NCBI GenBank assembly: GCA_039105265.1
Contig: JAPFFF010000034.1
Span: 248,001 to 312,000 of the forward strand
DNA from: Tritrichomonas musculus
Taxonomy: Eukaryota; Parabasalia; Tritrichomonadida; Tritrichomonadidae
Length of the DNA stretch: 64,000 nt
Direction: 5' to 3'
Shown: positions 60,189 to 64,000 of the stretch, piece by piece
Layout of the letters: each line of letters opens with the position of its first letter
How positions within the stretch are numbered: the first letter of the stretch is position 1
The notes under the pieces: generated by a model
Databases searched by the model: none
Seen by the model: the letters and a program-made list of their open reading frames with translations, nothing else
What the model was told of the DNA's origin: nothing
Made by a program: the position numbers and the translations under genes

Positions 60189-63046
60189 TTCAATATCACT
60201 GGATAGAGTCTTGAGCCGTTTGATTTCATGCCTGATAGCGAGAGAATAATTTCACTTAAGAAGAGATCCTTGAGTCCTTCAGAAATCAACTTTCGGTTGT
60301 TTCTATCTGAAGCTTGATTCTCATCATCTTCATAATCAGAGCAGATGCTAAGACATCTTGAACGTATAAATGATGGCGAATGGTTAGGAAACCATTTGTA
60401 AATCGTTAACAAGCGGGGACCAATTGAGGTGTATAACTTGAGGAGGAGCAAGTCCTCTTCCATTGACCATATAGGTGATAGAATTCTATCCGATAAATAG
60501 TTAAAATATCTATCCCGACATGATCTGGGTGACTTATTGATGCATTTACCAATCCCAGACCAGTCGGGAACCGCTCGCAGAAGGACTTCCCTTTTGATAA
60601 ACTCATCATCTTCTTCCGAAAACTTTGACGTATGAGAAAATTCTTTGGAAATTACTTTTTCTTTGAGTGAATCATCATCCAATGTTAGTAAGGATTTGGT
60701 TGAATCAGGTAATATTATAGTTTTGGGATTCTGATAAGCGACTTGTTGATTTGTTATCGATTTATTATTTTCATTTTCAATTGTTTTGTTAGATTGAATG
60801 TTTATAAATTTATCATCATGATTGTCGGATAACTCTACATTTAAGCACTCAATATCTGAAGATTTATAGTCAAAATCATCCAAAGAATCTGAGCTAACTG
60901 AATGATGAATAGATTTCGCTTCAGATATATTCATGTCATTGTACGGAAAATCAGGGTCATTAACCAATTTCCTTGCTATTTTCTCTGAGAATGGTAGATT
61001 AGCAGCTTCAAGTCTTTTGAAAGAAAAAGAGTGGTAGTCATGATGAGTAATTATATTCTTTGCTGGGTCAAAATTTGTAAAAGTTTTCAAATTGAAGAGA
61101 GTGGTGTCAGAATAATCGGCCAGGGAGGAAATCTTGGAAAAATTAAGTGGAGAAAAAGAGTCATTTCCAAAATGATGACAATTCTGTTGTCTGTTGGAGG
61201 ATTGATTATAAATAGGTTGTTTGCCAGTAGAATGATCAATGATAGCATTTGTGTGTAATTGATTAGAAATCGATTTGGCATGAATTAGTTGCGATTGTAT
61301 TGAATGTTGTGCAGATTGTGATTGTAGTGACTGTAGTGCTGATTGTGACTGTAGTGATTGCTGTGCCGATTGAGTTTGCATTGATTGTTGTGCAGATTGA
61401 GATTGAATTGATTGTTGTGCTGATTGAGGTTGCATTGATTGTTGTGCTGATTGTGACTGCATTGACTGATGTGCAGATTGAGTTTGCATTGATTGTTGTG
61501 CTGATTGAGTTTGCATTGATTGTTGTGCTGATTGAGTTTGCATTGATTGTTGTGCCGATTGAGTTTGCATTGATTGTTGTGCTGATTGAGTTTGCATTGA
61601 TTGTTGTGCTGATTGAGTTTGCATTGATTGTTGTGCCGATTGAGTTTGCATTGATTGTTGTGCTGATTGTGACTGTATTGATTGTTGTGCTGATTGTGAC
61701 TGTATTGATTGTTGTGCTGATTGTGATTGCAGTGACTGCAGTGCTGATTGAGGTTGCATTGATTGATGTGCCGATTGTGATTGCATTGTATGTTGCACTG
61801 ATTGAGGTAGCATTGATTGTTGCACCGATTGAGGTAGCATTGATTGTTGCACCGATTGAGGTTGCATTGATTGATGAGCTGATTGAGCTTGCTGTGACTG
61901 CAGTGCTGATTGTGATTGCATTGATTGTTGTGCTGATTGCGACTATATTGATTGTTGTGCTGATTGTGATTGCATTGATTGCTGTGCAGATTGAGGTTGC
62001 AGTGACTGCAGTGCTGATAGTGATTGCATTGATTGTTGTGCTGATTGTGATTGCATTGATTGCTGTGCAGATTGAGGTTGCATTGATTGTTGTGCTGATT
62101 GTGATTGCATTGATTGCTGTGCAGATTGAGGTTGCAGTGACTGCAGTGCTGATAGTGATTGCATTGATTGCTGTGCTGATTGTGATTGCATTGATTGCTG
62201 TGCAGATTGAGGTTGCAGTGACTGCAGTGCTGAATGTGATTGCATTGATTGTTGTGCTGGATGTGATTGCATTGATTGTTGTGCAGATTGAGGTTGCAGT
62301 GACTGCAGTGCAGGTTGTGATTGCAGAGACTGCTGTGCTGGTTGAAACTGCGATGATTGTTGTGAAGAATGAGATTGCAATGATATTTGTGCTGATTGAG
62401 ATTGTTGTTGATGTTGAATTGTTTGCAATTGTAGTAATTGTTGGTGAGATTGTGATTGCATAAATAGGTTCGTTTGATTGACATGTTTTTGATATGAGTG
62501 AGCTGAATATTCACAATCTTCAAAAGAGGCCAGATCATTGAAAAAGTCATTATCAAGGAACGAATTAGTTGTTTTGTAATTGAAATCCTCTTCATCATCA
62601 CTTATCGAAGAAGAATGGGGATCAGAAGTATCATTAGAGATAAGAACTTCAGGATCGTCTACAATTCTAAGTTTAATTTTGTCACTGAATGAAAGGTTTT
62701 GGGACTCTAGTCTCTTGAACGAAAGATTGAAATATTCATGATGAGAAATAGTATTGTGTTTAGGGTCAAACGTAGAATAATATTGTTTTTTACATAGGAA
62801 ATGATCAGAATCCTTTGATAAACTGTTAGAATTTTGGAAATTAGTAAAATTAAATATATCGTTATTTTTAGTAAGATAGGTTTCATTGAGTTCTTTACAA
62901 GGTAATAAATAATAATTTTGAGGTGAGGTTAGAAAATTTGAGGTTTGGTCTGAGATAATTTGTAGATTAGAAATAAAAGTTTGAGGTAAGTTAGTAAAAT
63001 TAACATGGTTAGAATCCTTGTCTGGAGCTGAATACGAATATGCCAT
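60086..63046 (-). CDS. LINE N-terminal protein: Gln/Ser repeats and two Myb repeats
   Basis: Starts at ATG 63046 (MAYSYSAPDKD); an in-frame reading further upstream would cross the tRNA gene. The frame is the same from 63046 to 60086 except for one TAG at 61943-61945, where a repeat Gln codon CAG is TAG. A Gln/Ser-rich 9-residue repeat (QSMQTQSAQ type) occupies about 61280-62430. A block of about 48 residues (STFDPKHNTISHHEY, SFKRLESQNLSFSDKI, VDDPE) before the repeats recurs in altered form after them (TNFDPAKNIITHHDY, SFKRLEAANLPFSEKI). Two Myb repeats lie at about 60345-60620 (FSEEDDEFIKRE, KSPRSCRDRYFNYLSDR, WSMEEDLLLLKLY). Probably a DNA-binding, target-recognising protein part. Confidence 0.75.
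61280..62430 (-). repeat. 27-bp tandem repeat (about 40 units) inside the LINE
   Basis: Units of the type gattgagtttgcattgattg plus ttgtgct, each 27 bp, encode QSMQTQSAQ-like nonapeptides. Because the length is a multiple of three and stops are absent, all three minus frames and one plus frame stay open here. Only the Gln/Ser frame continues into real domains. Confidence 0.9.
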
Positions 63047-63076
63047 TAAAAAGCGAAAAGGTAAAGGAGAAAAAAT

Positions 63077-63103
63077 AAAAAAAAATTTGCTTTGGGCGTG
63101 ACT
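63077..63103. repeat. Target-site duplication of the LINE, tRNA-proximal copy
   Basis: 27 bases identical to 56850-56876. Here they form the true 3' end of the tRNA-Met gene and its poly(T) terminator. Confidence 0.9.
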
Positions 63104-63160
63104 CGAACACACGACCTTAGGATTATGAGACCTACGCTCTACCGACTGAGCTACCAAAGC
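63089..63160 (-). tRNA. tRNA-Met (anticodon CAT), elongator type
   Basis: 72 bases. Acceptor GCTTTGG/CCAAAGC pairs perfectly. D arm GCTC/GAGC. Anticodon stem TAGGT/TCCTA with one mismatch next to the loop CTCATAA, giving CAT. T arm GTGTG-TTCGAGT-CACGC. It starts with G rather than the A of eukaryotic initiators, so elongator Met is likely. The downstream nine-T run serves as Pol III terminator. Its last 15 bases and T run are the LINE target duplication. Confidence 0.92.
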
Positions 63161-63543
63161 TTTCTTGAATACAGAATTAAAATTTATTATTTAATAACAT
63201 TCAGTAAATCATAATATTTTTATTTATTGTTATTATTTTCTATTTCATATAACTAATGTATTAGTTTAATATTTTCAATTTTAATACAATTGCCGTTTGA
63301 TAAGAACACAAAAAAAGATTGTTGATAAGTATTCAATCAATTTTGAATGAATTCAAGATGATAAAAAAATATGGCTTCTTTTTCATTTGTAATTCTAAAT
63401 ATAAAAAGGCAATCTTAATCTTTACCAAGTAAAGTTGTGATATGTCTCAGACTATAATCAACAATTTAACAAAAGAAATCAATAATTAGAAATAAGTTTT
63501 TTTTTAATCTAAAGTATCATTAAAGTTTAATGAAGAAATAATA
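63161..63543. other. AT-rich spacer
   Basis: No gene recognised between the tRNA and the discoidin-domain gene. Confidence 0.4.
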
Positions 63544-64000
63544 TTAAAAAATAATTTGAGAATTATAATACATTTTTCCATATAACTCGAACGAACAGAA
63601 TATAAAATAGTTAGAATCATACCAAGTTGGCCCTGTTAAGCGCATTCTAATGAATCTAAATTCATTTTTATTAGGATTTGAGATATTGAAAATTTTAGGT
63701 TTGTAAGGGTAATTTAGATCGGAGCAATTTATACGTTCATCAAGAAGTTCCCAATTAATATCATCATTAGATCCTTCGATTACCCAAGACTTCGGATTAC
63801 TATAATTTGGGCTACAACAGGGCATTATCTGATAATGAGTAGGCACTACCTTATTTTCTTTGAATTCGAAGCATATCCAACTATTCGGTATATTTTCTGA
63901 TTGGAAACGCTTGTAATTATCTTCGTATATAATAACATTATTAGGATTGTACTCGGGACCGTTTGTCGATGAAGCTGTAATGCTAATTTTGCTGCCAATG
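63544..64000 (-). CDS. F5/8 type C (discoidin-like) domain protein, 3' end only
   Basis: The frame is open from the window edge to a stop at 63544-63546, at least 151 codons. ITASSTNGPEYNPNNVIIYE, NSWICFEFKE and PKSWVIEGSNDDINWELLDE, then FRFIRMRLTGPTW are the classic successive strands of the discoidin fold. In trichomonads this domain usually closes a BTB-containing cytosolic protein; the N-terminal part lies outside the window. Confidence 0.8.
   Translation of the reverse strand, partial: IGSKISITASSTNGPEYNPNNVIIYEDNYKRFQSENIPNSWICFEFKENKVVPTHYQIMPCCSPNYSNPKSWVIEGSNDDINWELLDERINCSDLNYPYKPKIFNISNPNKNEFRFIRMRLTGPTWYDSNYFIFCSFELYGKMYYNSQIIF

Larger units (their letters stand above)
56877..63076 (-). 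mobile_element. R2-like non-LTR retrotransposon (RLE class) inserted at tRNA-Met
   Basis: About 6.2 kb between two copies of a 27-bp target duplication. From 5' to 3' on the minus strand it holds a 30-base leader, a Gln/Ser-repeat plus Myb protein region (63046-60086), reverse transcriptase (60188-58380), and a CCHC knuckle with restriction-like endonuclease (58377-57154). The 3' end reads CCTTAATAAACAGTT, has an AATAAA word and no poly(A). The Myb-RT-CCHC-RLE order is that of R2/NeSL/CRE-type site-specific LINEs. One in-frame stop (61943-61945) and at least two frame changes interrupt the coding region. Confidence 0.9.

Noticed and set aside
61285-62601. Long alternative frames in the LINE repeat (Cys/Asn/His-rich on minus, Ile/Val-rich on plus)
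   Set aside because: They exist only because the 27-bp unit has no stop in these frames; they join no domain and have no start signal.
63047-63157. Extension of the LINE first protein upstream through the tRNA gene
   Set aside because: The extra codons are the tRNA-Met sequence itself; the natural ATG is at 63046.

Overview
The window looks like nuclear DNA of a trichomonad parabasalid, most likely a Tritrichomonas-type genome. The evidence is very AT-rich spacers, intron-free genes and a TCA(+1)-type initiator (TCATTTT/TCATATT) just upstream of several host start codons. The gene families also fit: TKL-like kinases fused to ankyrin or Sel1 repeats, BspA-like LRR and Pmp-like surface proteins, R2R3 Myb factors, BTB/Tubby and discoidin-domain proteins, and a Polinton (Maverick). 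The species is inferred from families, not from a database match.

Layout. 0.4-3.7 kb: a protein kinase with an ankyrin tail running into an 11-copy 189-bp ankyrin-encoding tandem array. 4.4-5.6 kb: a broken BspA-like gene (minus). About 5.8-27.8 kb: a Polinton fossil with packaging ATPase, major capsid protein, protein-primed DNA polymerase B, a candidate minor capsid protein, two HNH and one GIY-YIG nuclease genes and four long structural-type ORFs. No integrase, protease or terminal repeats were found, so it looks incomplete, with about two or three breaks. 29-31 kb: decayed Tc1-like transposase and ankyrin remnants. 31.3-32.6 kb: a BTB-like/Rab GTPase fusion. 33.0-34.7 kb: a hAT MITE, an orphan reading frame and an iron-ADH fossil. 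34.9-37.8 kb: a kinase/Sel1 gene. 38.2-40.0 kb: twin Myb genes. 40.6-42.6 kb: a four-C2-domain protein. 43.56 kb: tRNA-Arg(TCT). 43.8-49.9 kb: a transposon nest (a long-TIR foldback element beside a small MITE that is split by a 4.4-kb hAT transposon). 50.4-51.8 kb: a Sel1 protein. 52.9-53.6 kb: a Tc1-like TIR element. 53.9-54.7 kb: a small Pmp-like membrane protein. 54.9-56.1 kb: a BTB-like/Tubby-like protein. 56.85-63.16 kb: a non-LTR retrotransposon inserted in a tRNA-Met gene. 63.5-64.0 kb: the end of a discoidin-domain gene.

The most interesting object is the retrotransposon at 56877-63076 (minus). It has an N-terminal Gln/Ser repeat region and a two-repeat Myb domain resembling the host Myb proteins in this same window. 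A reverse transcriptase (YADD), a CCHC knuckle and a restriction-like endonuclease follow, which is an R2-like layout. It is flanked by a 27-bp direct repeat made of the last 15 bases of tRNA-Met(CAT) plus its T-rich tail, so its insertion regenerated an intact tRNA gene with its own terminator on the 5' side. This points to an element that targets a tRNA gene harmlessly.

How the parts work together: the host genes are mostly signalling and surface families that expand by repeat gain and loss (ankyrin, Sel1, Myb twins). The rest of the window is a record of insertions by at least five kinds of mobile element, two of which (hAT and LINE) leave exact target duplications that allow the order of events to be read.
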